A stretch of DNA of 64,000 nt from Azospirillum canadense (GTDB taxonomy: Bacteria; Pseudomonadota; Alphaproteobacteria; Azospirillales; Azospirillaceae), in NCBI RefSeq assembly GCF_025961225.1, contig NZ_JAOQNG010000001.1, positions 124,001 to 188,000 on the forward strand, read 5' to 3'. The translations under genes and the position numbers were made by a program. A model generated the notes under the pieces. The model was given only the letters and a program-made list of their open reading frames with translations, had not been told where the DNA came from and did no database searches. Shown one piece after another: positions 19,979-28,547 of this stretch. Position 1 is the stretch's first letter; each line of letters begins with the position of its first letter.

Positions 19979-20776
19979 TCACACCCTCCGGAAAGCGGCG
20001 CCGGCCAGCCAGCCCGCGGCGATTGCGCCGATCACCGCCGCAACACCGTAGAAGACGGGCTGGTTGCGGGCAAAATCAAACACTTCCGCGCTGAATCCCA
20101 CCTTGGAGACGACGAGCGGCGTGGTCTGGGCGCTGACCACCTCGCCCTCGCGGATCAGCATCGCCTCCACATTATACAGCCCCGTCGGCACGTTGGCGGG
20201 AAAGAAGATGTTGGTCCGGAACAGCCGCTCGCCAAGGAAGGACACCTGGCCCAGCGTGATGCCGTACAGGCCGGCGCGCTGCTTGTTGCGGATCAGCGCG
20301 GAGCGGAACAGGGCCAGCTGCTCCGGCGCCAGCTGCTCGCGCGGGCCGAGCTGGAGGTTCGGCAGGCCGATCTGGTGGCGCTCCAGCACCGGCTTGGTGA
20401 CGAACTGGTCGAGCGGCCGGTTGGTCGCGACCATGTAGAAGCTCGGCACCTGCTCGAACCGGACGCTACGGGCGTTCAGCCAGATGCCGGCGATGCGCTC
20501 CTTGCGGCGCACGGTCACCGGGCCGCGCGGGCCGGTCACCACGATGGCCACGTCGCCCGCCCCGTCGGTGGTGCCGAACAGCACGACCTCTGTCCCGGTG
20601 AAGCCGGTGGTGATGGCGATCAGGTGGCTCGACAGGTCGGCGACGAGCTGCTGCGCCCACACCGTGCCCGCCACCATGGCCGCGATCGCGACCCCGCCGG
20701 CCAGCCCGGCCAGCCCGCCACCGATCCGGACGGCCCAGACGGCTTTCCGGCTGTGGTCTTTCCGGCTGGGCCTCAC
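19979..20776 (-). CDS. TIGR02186-type membrane protein
   Basis: A 265-residue protein with a hydrophobic N-terminal segment (GGLAGLAGGVAIAAMVAGTV) and a C-terminal membrane anchor near the end (AVIGAIAAGWLAGAAF). Between them lies a probably periplasmic beta-rich domain. It matches the conserved alphaproteobacterial family found beside TauE/SafE permeases. GTG at 20776 is chosen because it overlaps the stop of the permease gene (GTGA). The molecular function is unknown; the context suggests a partner of anion export. Confidence 0.8.
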   Translation of the reverse strand: MRPSRKDHSRKAVWAVRIGGGLAGLAGGVAIAAMVAGTVWAQQLVADLSSHLIAITTGFTGTEVVLFGTTDGAGDVAIVVTGPRGPVTVRRKERIAGIWLNARSVRFEQVPSFYMVATNRPLDQFVTKPVLERHQIGLPNLQLGPREQLAPEQLALFRSALIRNKQRAGLYGITLGQVSFLGERLFRTNIFFPANVPTGLYNVEAMLIREGEVVSAQTTPLVVSKVGFSAEVFDFARNQPVFYGVAAVIGAIAAGWLAGAAFRRV

Positions 20777-21690
20777 GAAATCCTCGTGGAGATGGTGAAC
20801 AGGTCGTCGGGCTCGACCACAAGGTCCACGGCGAGCTTCAGGGCGACCGCGACGACCAGCGCCGCCAGCAGCAGGCGCGCCTGCTCGCCGCGCAGCTTGC
20901 CGCCGGCCTTGGTGCCGAACTGCGCGCCGATCACGCCGCCGACCAGCAGCAGCAGGGCCAGCATGGCGTCCACGGTCTGGTTGGTCGCCGCCTGCAACAG
21001 CGTGGCCATGGCCGTGGTGAAGATGATCTGGAACAGCGAGGTGCCGGCGACCAGCCCAGTGGGCATGTTCAGCAGGTAAATCATCGCCGGCACCAGAAGG
21101 AAGCCGCCGCCGATGCCCATGATCGCCACCAGCATGCCGCCGACCGCGCCGATGCCGGCCGGCAGCAGGGCGGAGATGTAGAGCTTGGAGCGCTGGAAGC
21201 GCATCTTCAGCGGCAGCCCGTGCAGCCAGATGTGCCGGTGCAGCTTGCCGCGCTTGGCGGTGGGGGCGCGGCGGCGGATCAGCGCGCGGCTCGATTCCAC
21301 CAGCATCATGGCCCCGATGGTGCCCAGGAAGAAGACGTAGGCCAACGTGATCGCCACGTCGATCTGGCCGATGCGCTGCAACAGCGCGAAGATCCACACG
21401 CCGACGACGGTGCCGACCATGCCGCCCAGCAGCATGACGATGCCCAGCTTCACGTCCACGTTGCCGCGCCGCCAGTGGGCCAGCACGCCGGACACGCTGG
21501 CCGCGACCAGCTGGTTCGCCTGGGTGCCCACGGCGACGGCGGGCGGCACGCCGATGAAGATCAGCAGCGGCGTCATCAGGAAGCCGCCGCCCACTCCGAA
21601 CATGCCCGATAAAAACCCGACGAGCCCCCCCATGCCGAGCACGAGCAGGGCGTTGACCGACATCTCGGCAATCGGCAGGTACACTTGCAT
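20773..21690 (-). CDS. TauE/SafE family sulfite/anion exporter
   Basis: A 305-residue inner-membrane protein with about eight to nine helices in two related halves. The family repeats are GFLSGMFGVGGGFLMTPLLIF and the matching AIMGIGGGFLLVPAMIYLLNM. TauE/SafE members export sulfite, sulfoacetate and related anions; the substrate here is not determined. ATG at 21690 is chosen because upstream frame residues are not membrane-like. It is the first gene of a permease-TIGR02186-usp operon. Confidence 0.9.
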   Translation of the reverse strand: MQVYLPIAEMSVNALLVLGMGGLVGFLSGMFGVGGGFLMTPLLIFIGVPPAVAVGTQANQLVAASVSGVLAHWRRGNVDVKLGIVMLLGGMVGTVVGVWIFALLQRIGQIDVAITLAYVFFLGTIGAMMLVESSRALIRRRAPTAKRGKLHRHIWLHGLPLKMRFQRSKLYISALLPAGIGAVGGMLVAIMGIGGGFLLVPAMIYLLNMPTGLVAGTSLFQIIFTTAMATLLQAATNQTVDAMLALLLLVGGVIGAQFGTKAGGKLRGEQARLLLAALVVAVALKLAVDLVVEPDDLFTISTRIS

Positions 21691-21755
21691 GATGGGCAGG
21701 GCCGGCGAACGGAGGGGCGTCCGCCAGCTTAACCCACGGGGGACCGCCCCGGCAA

Positions 21756-22754
21756 TTAGGCCAGAGCGCCCTTTTCCGTCACCAGATCGGCCAGCTTGAC
21801 CTCCGGCCGGGCGCCGACGTGGCTGATCACCTCGGCCGCGGCGACGGCGCCGAGCCGGCCGCACACCGCCGGGGACAGGCCGCGCGTGAAGCCGTAGAGG
21901 AAGCCCGACGCGTACAGGTCGCCGGCGCCGGTGGTGTCCACCACGCGCTCCACCGCGGCGGCCGGAACCTCGACCACCTCGCCGCCGGACACGATGACCG
22001 CGCCCTTCTCGCTGCGGGTCAGGGCGGCGACCTTGCCCAGGCGCTTCACCGCCTCCAGCGCGTCCTCGAACCGGTCGGTCTTGTACAGCGCGGTGATCTC
22101 ATGCTCGTTGGCGAACAGGATGTCGACGTGGCTCTCGACCAGCTCCAGGAACTCCGCGTGGTGGCGGTGGACGCAGAAGCTGTCGGACAGCGACAGCGAC
22201 ACCTTGCGGCCGGCGCCGTGGGCGACGGTGGCCGCCTTGCGGAAGGCCTCCTTCGCGCGGGGCGGATCCCACAGGTAGCCTTCCAGGTACGTGACCTGGG
22301 AGTTGGCGATCAGGGCCTCGTCGATGTCCTCCGGCCCCAGCTCCACGCAGGCGCCGAGGAAGGTGTTCATGGACCGTTGGGCGTCCGGCGTCACCAGGAT
22401 CAGGCAGCGCGCGGTCGGGGCACCGCCGTGGCCGGCCGCGGTCTCGAAATGCACGCCGGCGGCGCGGATGTCGTGGCGGAAGACTTGGCCCAGCTGGTCA
22501 CCGTGGACCTTGCCGATGTAGGCGCCCCGGCCGCCCAGCGATGCGATGCCCGCCATGGTGTTGCCGGCGGAACCGCCGGAGATTTCCACGCCGGGGCCCA
22601 TGCGGCCGTAGAGATCCTCCGCGCGGGCGGCGTCGATCAGGGTCATGGCCCCCTTCTCGATGCCGTTGGCGGCGAGAAAGGCGTCGTCCGCGTGCGCGAT
22701 GACATCCACGATGGCGTTGCCGATGCCGGTAACGTCGAATTCGGCCGAAGCCAT
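21756..22754 (-). CDS. PfkB-family kinase, adenosine kinase-like
   Basis: A 332-residue ribokinase-fold sugar/nucleoside kinase. The substrate-binding GIGNAIVDVIA and the SGGSAGNTMAGIASLGG motif are N-terminal. The C-terminal signature DTTGAGDLYASGFLYG holds the catalytic Asp and anion hole. The overall pattern is that of bacterial adenosine kinase-like PfkB proteins. ATG at 22754 is preceded by AAGGAG. It diverges from the fabF-like gene. Confidence 0.88.
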   Translation of the reverse strand: MASAEFDVTGIGNAIVDVIAHADDAFLAANGIEKGAMTLIDAARAEDLYGRMGPGVEISGGSAGNTMAGIASLGGRGAYIGKVHGDQLGQVFRHDIRAAGVHFETAAGHGGAPTARCLILVTPDAQRSMNTFLGACVELGPEDIDEALIANSQVTYLEGYLWDPPRAKEAFRKAATVAHGAGRKVSLSLSDSFCVHRHHAEFLELVESHVDILFANEHEITALYKTDRFEDALEAVKRLGKVAALTRSEKGAVIVSGGEVVEVPAAAVERVVDTTGAGDLYASGFLYGFTRGLSPAVCGRLGAVAAAEVISHVGARPEVKLADLVTEKGALA

Positions 22755-22951
22755 GGGCACTCCTTGTCGGGAACTGCGATTGCAAAATTGGCGGGGAGTA
22801 TAGCCGCGCGCGCCCACTTCACAAGCCTGGCATCACAAGCGCGGTGCGCGGGACCGGGCTGTAACTTGCATCATAAAATTTACTCTGTTAGCGTCCGCGT
22901 CGGGCTCGGCGGAAGGCCGCCCCCAACAACAGCGTGGATGGAGAATTCGGC

Positions 22952-24208
22952 ATGAGGCGGGTCGTGGTCACCGGGATGGGCGCCGTCACGCCCCTGGGCG
23001 TGGGGGTGGAGCGCAGCTGGCGCCGCATCCTGAACGGCGACAGCGGTGTGCGCGCGGTGTCGGGCATCGACGCCGCCGACCTGCCGTGCCGCATCGCCGC
23101 ACAGGTCCCGGCCGAGGGGGAAGACGCTTTTGACCCGGACGCGTTGGTGCCGCCCAAGGACCAGCGCAAGATGGACCGCTTCATCCTCCTGGCGCTGGCC
23201 GCTGCGGAGGAGGCGGTGGAGACCGCCGGCTGGCGCCCCACCGATGCGGAATCGCTGGAACGCACCGGCGTCCTAATCGGCTCCGGCATCGGCGGCCTGC
23301 CCGGCGTGGCGGAGGGGGCGGTGACGCTGCATGAGAAGGGTCCGCGCCGCATTTCGCCCTTCTTCATCCCGTCCAACCTGATCAATCTCGCCTCCGGCCA
23401 CGTGTCGATCCGCCACGGCTTCAAGGGGCCGAATCACGCGGTGGTCACCGCTTGCGCGACGGGCGCCCACGCCATCGGCGACGCGGCGCGGCTGATCGCC
23501 TTCGACGACGCCGACGTGATGCTGGCCGGCGGGACGGAGGCGGCGGTGTCGCGCCTCGGGCTCGCCGGCTTCTGCGCGTCCCGCGCCATGTCCACCGGCT
23601 TCAACGACGAACCGCACCGCGCCTCCCGCCCCTGGGACCGCGATCGCGACGGCTTCGTCATGGGGGAGGGGGCCGGCGTCCTGGTGCTGGAGGAGTTGGA
23701 GCACGCCCGCCGCCGCGGCGCCCCGATCCTGGCGGAGGTTGTCGGCTACGGCCTGTCCGGCGACGCTCACCACATCACCGCGCCGGCCGAGGACGGCAAC
23801 GGCGCCTTCCGCGCCATGCGCGCCGCGCTGAAGCGCGCCGGGCTTGACCCGGCCGACGTGGACTACGTCAACGCCCACGCGACCTCTACTCCCGCCGGCG
23901 ATCCGGTGGAGATCGCCGCGGTCAAGCGCCTGTTCGGCGCCCACGCCGGGGATCTGTCCATGTCCTCCACCAAGTCGGCGACCGGCCACCTTCTGGGCGC
24001 GGCCGGGGCGGTGGAGGCGATCTTCTCCCTGCTGGCGCTGCGCGACCAGGTGGCGCCGCCGACCATCAACCTAGACGCGCCGTCGGAGGGCTGCGACCTC
24101 GACCTCGTGCCGCACCGCGCGAAGGAGCGGCGCATCCGCCACGTCCTGTCCAACTCCTTCGGCTTCGGCGGGACCAACGCGGCGCTGGTCTTCGCCCCGC
24201 CTCCCTGA
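22952..24208 (+). CDS. fabF: 3-oxoacyl-ACP synthase II (FabF-like), orphan copy
   Basis: A 418-residue condensing enzyme of the thiolase fold that extends acyl-ACP with malonyl-ACP. The Cys-His-His triad is intact: Cys168 in VTACATGAHAIG, His in NAHATSTPAGD and His in SATGHLLGAAG. The C-terminal NSFGFGGTNAALVF is canonical. A GTG at 22934 is possible, but ATG at 22952 follows GGAG well. There are no acpP, fabD or fabG neighbours, so this is probably a second FabF with a specialised role. Confidence 0.93.
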   Translation: MRRVVVTGMGAVTPLGVGVERSWRRILNGDSGVRAVSGIDAADLPCRIAAQVPAEGEDAFDPDALVPPKDQRKMDRFILLALAAAEEAVETAGWRPTDAESLERTGVLIGSGIGGLPGVAEGAVTLHEKGPRRISPFFIPSNLINLASGHVSIRHGFKGPNHAVVTACATGAHAIGDAARLIAFDDADVMLAGGTEAAVSRLGLAGFCASRAMSTGFNDEPHRASRPWDRDRDGFVMGEGAGVLVLEELEHARRRGAPILAEVVGYGLSGDAHHITAPAEDGNGAFRAMRAALKRAGLDPADVDYVNAHATSTPAGDPVEIAAVKRLFGAHAGDLSMSSTKSATGHLLGAAGAVEAIFSLLALRDQVAPPTINLDAPSEGCDLDLVPHRAKERRIRHVLSNSFGFGGTNAALVFAPPP

Positions 24209-24326
24209 GTGAAGGGTGCGGCGAAAAGGACCGGGGCGGCCCTGGAACCGTGGCGCGGGCGGGCGTAGATATGCAGCGCACCATTGTACGGACCTTGGGA
24301 CAGGGACTTTGGGACAGGGAACCGGG

Positions 24327-25055
24327 ATGATCCGCGCGCTGCTTCTCGCCATCGGCCAACTCTCCGACCCGGGCTCGCGCCGGGTGGTGTGGATCGGCGT
24401 GCTGTCCGCCGCCGCGGCCTTCGCGTTGCTGGCGACCGGCGTGTGGTGGGCGCTGTTCCACACCGTGCTGACCGGCTACGCCTGGGTGGACTATGTGCTC
24501 GACCTGCTGGGCGGGCTGACCGTGCTGGTGCTCGCCTGGCTGCTGTTCCCCGCCACCGTCGGCACCGTGTCCAGCTTCTTCCTGGACGAGGTGGTGGAGG
24601 CGGTGGAGCGGCGCCACTACCCGCACCTGCCGCCGCCCCGGAAGACCGGTGTGGTGGAAGAGTTGGGGACCGCCCTGCGCTTCCTGGCGGTGGTGCTGCT
24701 GGTGAACATCGCCGCCCTGCCGCTGTATTTCCTGTTGCCGGGGTTGAACCTTCTGGTCTTCTACACGGTCAACGGTTATCTGCTCGGCCGTGAATACTTC
24801 GAGATGGTGGCGATCCGCCGGCTTGGACGGAAAGAGGCGGCCTATGTGCGGCGGTCCAAGCCGTTGAAACCATTTTTGGCTGGTGTCGCAATTGCCTTCC
24901 TTTCGACCATCCCGATCGTCAACCTTCTGGTGCCGGTGATCGCGAGCGCTTTCATGGTCCACGTCTATCATTCGATGGTGGGGCCGATGGTGGGGCATTC
25001 GTTGGCTGGGCAGCCCACGGCGGGACCCTCCCTGGCGGGGCGGTCGCGGCCGTGA
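24327..25055 (+). CDS. EI24/CysZ-like membrane protein
   Basis: A 242-residue integral membrane protein with about five hydrophobic segments (near residues 22-45, 55-80, 120-150 and 190-215). The pattern matches the EI24 domain family, which includes the sulfate transporter CysZ. The conserved FFLDEVVEAVERRHYP and NGYLLGREYFEMVAIRR are present. Its last ~25 residues are a low-complexity run of MVGPMVGHSLAG-type repeats. ATG at 24327 is preceded by AGGGAA. Sulfate transport is possible but not shown by context. Confidence 0.82.
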   Translation: MIRALLLAIGQLSDPGSRRVVWIGVLSAAAAFALLATGVWWALFHTVLTGYAWVDYVLDLLGGLTVLVLAWLLFPATVGTVSSFFLDEVVEAVERRHYPHLPPPRKTGVVEELGTALRFLAVVLLVNIAALPLYFLLPGLNLLVFYTVNGYLLGREYFEMVAIRRLGRKEAAYVRRSKPLKPFLAGVAIAFLSTIPIVNLLVPVIASAFMVHVYHSMVGPMVGHSLAGQPTAGPSLAGRSRP

Positions 25056-25099
25056 AAGCTCCCATGAAAGCCTGGGTGAAAGCCCACGTGAAAGCCCCC
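25052..25099 (+). repeat. Four 12-bp tandem repeats
   Basis: Four imperfect copies of GTGAAAGCCCNC follow each other: GTGAAAGCTCCC, ATGAAAGCCTGG, GTGAAAGCCCAC and GTGAAAGCCCCC. The first copy contains the stop codon of the EI24 gene, so the array extends from the gene's end into the 175-bp gap before the bactofilin. Confidence 0.8.
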
Positions 25100-25230
25100 T
25101 TGCGGCCGGCCGGATGACCGTGTTACCCCGGCTGGGGTGGGCTTTTCGCCTGCCGCGCGCGTTCCGCGCGGCCGACCGGGCCCGTCATCCGACCTTCGCG
25201 ATGACCTGACTGACCTGGGGATCCACGTTC

Positions 25231-26109
25231 ATGCTGTTCGGACGAAAGACTCCGCCGAAAGCCCAAGGCGCCGCCCAAAGCCCGGACGGGGCCGTTCCGG
25301 CCGCGGAGGCGAACGCCGCCGAGCCGGCGGTGGCCATGTCCCCCCTTTCCTCCCTGGCGAACGCGTCCGCCGCCCTGGCGGCTCAAGGCGTTCAGGGCCA
25401 AGCCGTACAGGCACCAGCCGGTCACCCTGCGGCTCCGACCAGCCGCACGCCCACCTCCGAGCCGTTTTCCTCCAAGGGACCCGAGATGAACACGACCAGC
25501 CCGAAGCCGCCGACCGGTGGCCCGATCCCCGGCGCGAGCTACAAGCCGACCGACATCCCGCGCCGCACCGTCGACCTGCCGGGCGTCGCTCCGCGCAAGC
25601 CGGAAGGCTTCGGCGCCCTGTCCAATTCCGCTGCCTCTCCCGCGGCCCCGGCCGCCGCTCCCGCCCCGGCCGTGTCGCCCGTCGGCGCGCCGCTGGCGTC
25701 GGAGCAGCGCCGCCTGATCGTCGGCCGCGACATTTCGCTCAACGGCGAGATCGGCTCCTGCGACGTGCTGGTCGTCGAAGGCACCGTGGAGGCCAAGCTG
25801 CGCGACGGCCGCTCCATCGAAATCGCCGAGACGGGCCTGTTCAAGGGTTCGGTCGAGATCGACGAGGCCGACATCGGCGGCCGCTTCGAGGGCGACATCA
25901 CCGTGCGCGGCCGTCTGGTCGTGCGCTCCACCGGCCGCATCAACGGTGCGGTGAAGTACGGCCAGCTGTCGGTCGAGGCCGGCGGCCTGCTGAACGGCAG
26001 CATCGGCCAGTACAAGGCCGACGCCCAGCCCGCCGCCGAGGCGGCCCCGGCCCCGGCCGCGGTTTCGGCCGCCACCCCGGCCAAGGACCCGATCGTGGTG
26101 GACGGCTAA
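25231..26109 (+). CDS. Bactofilin-family polymer-forming protein
   Basis: A 292-residue protein with a bactofilin (DUF583) beta-helix core at about residues 155-265. Turns of short strands such as GRDISLNGEIGSCDVLVVEG, GSVEIDEADIGGRFEGDITV and GRINGAVKYGQLSVEAGG are visible. It is flanked by long Ala/Pro-rich disordered arms. Bactofilins form nucleotide-free filaments acting in cell shape, stalk or polar organisation. The N-terminal arm (~150 residues) is longer than usual, and ATG at 25486 is a possible internal start. No peptidase (LmdC-type) gene lies beside it. Confidence 0.88.
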   Translation: MLFGRKTPPKAQGAAQSPDGAVPAAEANAAEPAVAMSPLSSLANASAALAAQGVQGQAVQAPAGHPAAPTSRTPTSEPFSSKGPEMNTTSPKPPTGGPIPGASYKPTDIPRRTVDLPGVAPRKPEGFGALSNSAASPAAPAAAPAPAVSPVGAPLASEQRRLIVGRDISLNGEIGSCDVLVVEGTVEAKLRDGRSIEIAETGLFKGSVEIDEADIGGRFEGDITVRGRLVVRSTGRINGAVKYGQLSVEAGGLLNGSIGQYKADAQPAAEAAPAPAAVSAATPAKDPIVVDG

Positions 26110-26144
26110 ACGCCGCTAAACGGCTGATCCGTCATTTGTTTCAG

Positions 26145-26186
26145 CAAAGCCCGGCCGGACGAGAGTCCGCGCAGGGCTTTGTTTTT
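26145..26186 (+). terminator. Intrinsic terminator after the bactofilin gene
   Basis: Stem CAAAGCCC/GGGCTTTG with additional GGAC/GTCC pairing inside, followed by TTTTT. Confidence 0.75.
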
Positions 26187-26195
26187 GGCGGTGTG

Positions 26196-26285
26196 GGGTG
26201 GTCGTGTTGGGCCCCCACCCTAGCCCTCCCCCACTTCGCAGGGGAGGGAACTCCGCCGCTCCGACGCTAGCTCCTCCTCCCATCC
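26196..26285. repeat. GC-rich palindromic intergenic repeat, copy 3 (partial)
   Basis: It begins GTGGTCGTGTTGGGCCCCCA exactly as copy 1 and continues into CCTCCCCCACTTCGCAGGGGAGGG, but the distal G-rich arm and the closing GGGGCCCA half are missing. It lies between the bactofilin terminator and the 3' end of nth. Confidence 0.75.
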
Positions 26286-26298
26286 CCGCCGCGACGCG

Positions 26299-26946
26299 CT
26301 ACGCCGCAGTCTTGTCCTTGAAGCCGCACAGATCGCTGACGGGGCAGGCGGGGCAGTCGGGCTTGCGGGCCTTGCAGACATAGCGCCCGTGTAGGATCAG
26401 CCAGTGGTGGGCGTGGCGGCGGTAGGCCTTGGGCACCGCCTTCAGAAGCTTCGTCTCCACCGCGTCCGGCGTCTTGCCGGGGGCGAGGCCGGTGCGGTTG
26501 CCGACGCGGAAGATATGGGTGTCGACCGCGATGGTCTCCTCGCCGAAGGCGACGTTCAGCACCACGTTGGCGGTCTTGCGGCCGACGCCGGGCAGGGTCT
26601 CCAGCGTCTCGCGGTCCTGCGGCACCGCGCTGCCGTGGTCGCGCACCAGGATCTCCGACAGCTTGATGACGTTCTTGGCCTTGGTGTTGAACAGGCCGAT
26701 CGTCTTGATGTAGCCGCGCAGCCGCTCCTCCCCCAGATCGACCATCTGCTGTGGCGTGGTGACGACCTGGAACAGCGGCCCCGTGGCCCTGTTGACACCC
26801 ACGTCGGTGGCCTGCGCCGACAGGACGACGGCGACCAGCAGCGTGTAGGGGTTGACGTATTCCAGCTCGCTCTTCGGCTCCGGGTTGGCGGCGCTGAGGC
26901 GGCGGAAGAATTCCTGGACGGCGGCGGGCTTCATGATATCCACCAT
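26299..26946 (-). CDS. nth: Endonuclease III
   Basis: Nth (215 residues) is the bifunctional DNA glycosylase/AP lyase for oxidised pyrimidines. The helix-hairpin-helix LPGVGRKTANVVLNV contains the catalytic Lys, and VDTHIFRVGNRTG contains the catalytic Asp. The C-terminal 4Fe-4S loop has the spacing C-x6-C-x2-C-x5-C (CKARKPDCPACPVSDLC). A second start, ATG at 26934, has GGTGGA just upstream and may be the real one. Confidence 0.96.
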   Translation of the reverse strand: MVDIMKPAAVQEFFRRLSAANPEPKSELEYVNPYTLLVAVVLSAQATDVGVNRATGPLFQVVTTPQQMVDLGEERLRGYIKTIGLFNTKAKNVIKLSEILVRDHGSAVPQDRETLETLPGVGRKTANVVLNVAFGEETIAVDTHIFRVGNRTGLAPGKTPDAVETKLLKAVPKAYRRHAHHWLILHGRYVCKARKPDCPACPVSDLCGFKDKTAA

Positions 26947-27046
26947 AACGGGACCTCGGCACCATAGCGGGACCTTGGCCGGTCATGCAAACATGCCGCA
27001 GGGCCGGATGCTGGATCGGCCTCCTCAGGTCTATTAGGTTCGTCAT

Positions 27047-27562
27047 ATGACCATGACGCCCGACGCCCATCCCAGACCGGCCCGCGTCTTCTTCGACGCC
27101 ATCCTGCACCCGCACCGCAGCCTGGGACGGAAGGGATTCCGGATCCTGATGGCGGCGGTGATCCTGGCCAACCTGGCGGTGGCCGGCCTCTTCGTTGCCA
27201 ACGGCGCCTGGCCGGTGGTGCCCTTCTGCGGGCTGGACGTGCTGGTGCTGTGGCTGGCCTTCCGCGTCAACTACCGCTCCGCCCGCCAGTACGAGCGGGT
27301 GCGCCTGACCGACGCCGACCTCACCGTGCAGCGCGTGGATTGGAAAAAACCGGAGCGGCGCTGGACCTTCCAGCCCTACTGGCTGCGCGTCACCATGGAC
27401 GACCCGCCGCAGCACGAAAGCCAAGTGACCCTGTCCTCCCACGGCAAGTCGGTGGTCGTGGGCTCCTTCCTGTCGCCGGACGAGCGCGCGGAGTTCGCCC
27501 GGTCCCTGCGCGACGCGTTGGCGGCGTGGCGCCGCACGCCCTGTCCGCCGGAACCCGTTTAG
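27047..27562 (+). CDS. DUF2244 membrane protein
   Basis: A 171-residue protein with two adjacent hydrophobic helices (about residues 32-50 and 55-72), followed by a soluble C-terminal domain. The features (HRSLGRKGFRILM, NYRSARQYERVRLTD, and the C-terminal LSPDERAEFARSLRDAL) fit the alphaproteobacterial DUF2244 family of unknown function. It diverges from nth. Another ATG lies two codons inside. Confidence 0.85.
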   Translation: MTMTPDAHPRPARVFFDAILHPHRSLGRKGFRILMAAVILANLAVAGLFVANGAWPVVPFCGLDVLVLWLAFRVNYRSARQYERVRLTDADLTVQRVDWKKPERRWTFQPYWLRVTMDDPPQHESQVTLSSHGKSVVVGSFLSPDERAEFARSLRDALAAWRRTPCPPEPV

Positions 27563-27662
27563 GCGCGTTTAAGCGCAAGAAACGGGTTGGTCGCCCCTCG
27601 GCACCGGCGCATCCTTGACCCAACTTGGAGCCCCAAAAATTGGAGTCAGGGAGTCCGCCGCC

Positions 27663-28541
27663 ATGCCGTGCCTGAACCCAACCATCGATCCGGTCGACGC
27701 GCAGCACCACCGCGCCATCGCCGCCGCCATCCGGCATCTGGTCGAGAACTGGCAGGACCAGCCGCCGCTGGAGGATCTCGCCGCCGTGGCGGGGATCAGC
27801 CCCTTCCATTTCCAGCGCCTGTTCACCCGCTGGGCCGGCATCAGCCCGAAGCGCTTCGTGCAGTTCCTGACGCTGGACAACGCCAAGCGCCTGCTGGCGG
27901 AGAACCACAGCGTGCTGGACGTGGCGCTGGACGTAGGGCTGTCCGGGCCGTCGCGGCTGCACGACCTGTTCGTCGCCTGCGAGGCCATGACCCCCGGCGA
28001 GTACAAGGCGCTGGGCGGCGGGCTGACCATCCGCTGGGGCCTGCACCCGACCCCCTTCGGCCCGTCTCTGGTGGCAACGACCGACCGCGGCGTCTGCTGG
28101 CTGAGCTTCGCCGAGGAGCCCGACGGCCGCGACGCGCTGAATGAGCTGCGGGAGGCTTGGCCGGCCGCCCGGCTGTTGGAGGACGCCGATGCCACCCGCA
28201 TGGCCGCGGCCCGCGCCTTCCGCTGGGATGGGGTGGATTCCGAACCGCTGCGCCTGTTGATGAAGGGCACCAACTTCCAGATCAAGGTGTGGGAGGCGTT
28301 GATGCGCATCCCCTCCGGCGTCGTGGTCAGCTACGAGGACGTGGCCCGCGCCATCGGCCGGCCGACGGCGATGCGCGCGGTGGGTGCCGCCATCGGGCGC
28401 AACCCGGTCTGCGTTCTGATCCCCTGCCACCGGGTGATCCAGAAATCGGGCGTCATCCACAACTACCGCTACGGCGTGCCGCGCAAGCGCGCCCTGCTCG
28501 CCTGGGAACAAGGGCGGGCGGAGACGGAGGAGGCCGCGTAA
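27663..28541 (+). CDS. AraC HTH-O6-methylguanine-DNA methyltransferase fusion (Ada-like, no zinc domain)
   Basis: A 292-residue protein. An AraC-type double helix-turn-helix (about residues 10-115, with SPFHFQRLFTRWAGISPKRF) is fused to a methyltransferase domain (about 120-285). The suicide Cys lies in NPVCVLIPCHRVIQKSG, and the DNA-binding wing RAVGAAIGRNP is present. The N-terminal Cys4 phosphotriester-sensing domain of E. coli Ada is absent, so activation by methylphosphotriester repair is not expected. The protein could repair O6-methylguanine and regulate genes in response to another cue. ATG at 27663 precedes the first helix; an in-frame TTG lies upstream. Confidence 0.92.
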   Translation: MPCLNPTIDPVDAQHHRAIAAAIRHLVENWQDQPPLEDLAAVAGISPFHFQRLFTRWAGISPKRFVQFLTLDNAKRLLAENHSVLDVALDVGLSGPSRLHDLFVACEAMTPGEYKALGGGLTIRWGLHPTPFGPSLVATTDRGVCWLSFAEEPDGRDALNELREAWPAARLLEDADATRMAAARAFRWDGVDSEPLRLLMKGTNFQIKVWEALMRIPSGVVVSYEDVARAIGRPTAMRAVGAAIGRNPVCVLIPCHRVIQKSGVIHNYRYGVPRKRALLAWEQGRAETEEAA

Positions 28542-28547
28542 CGGGCT

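Noticed and set aside
22860..22895. Promoter TTGCAT in the AT-rich stretch upstream of fabF
   Set aside because: No acceptable -10 box at 16-18 bp spacing.
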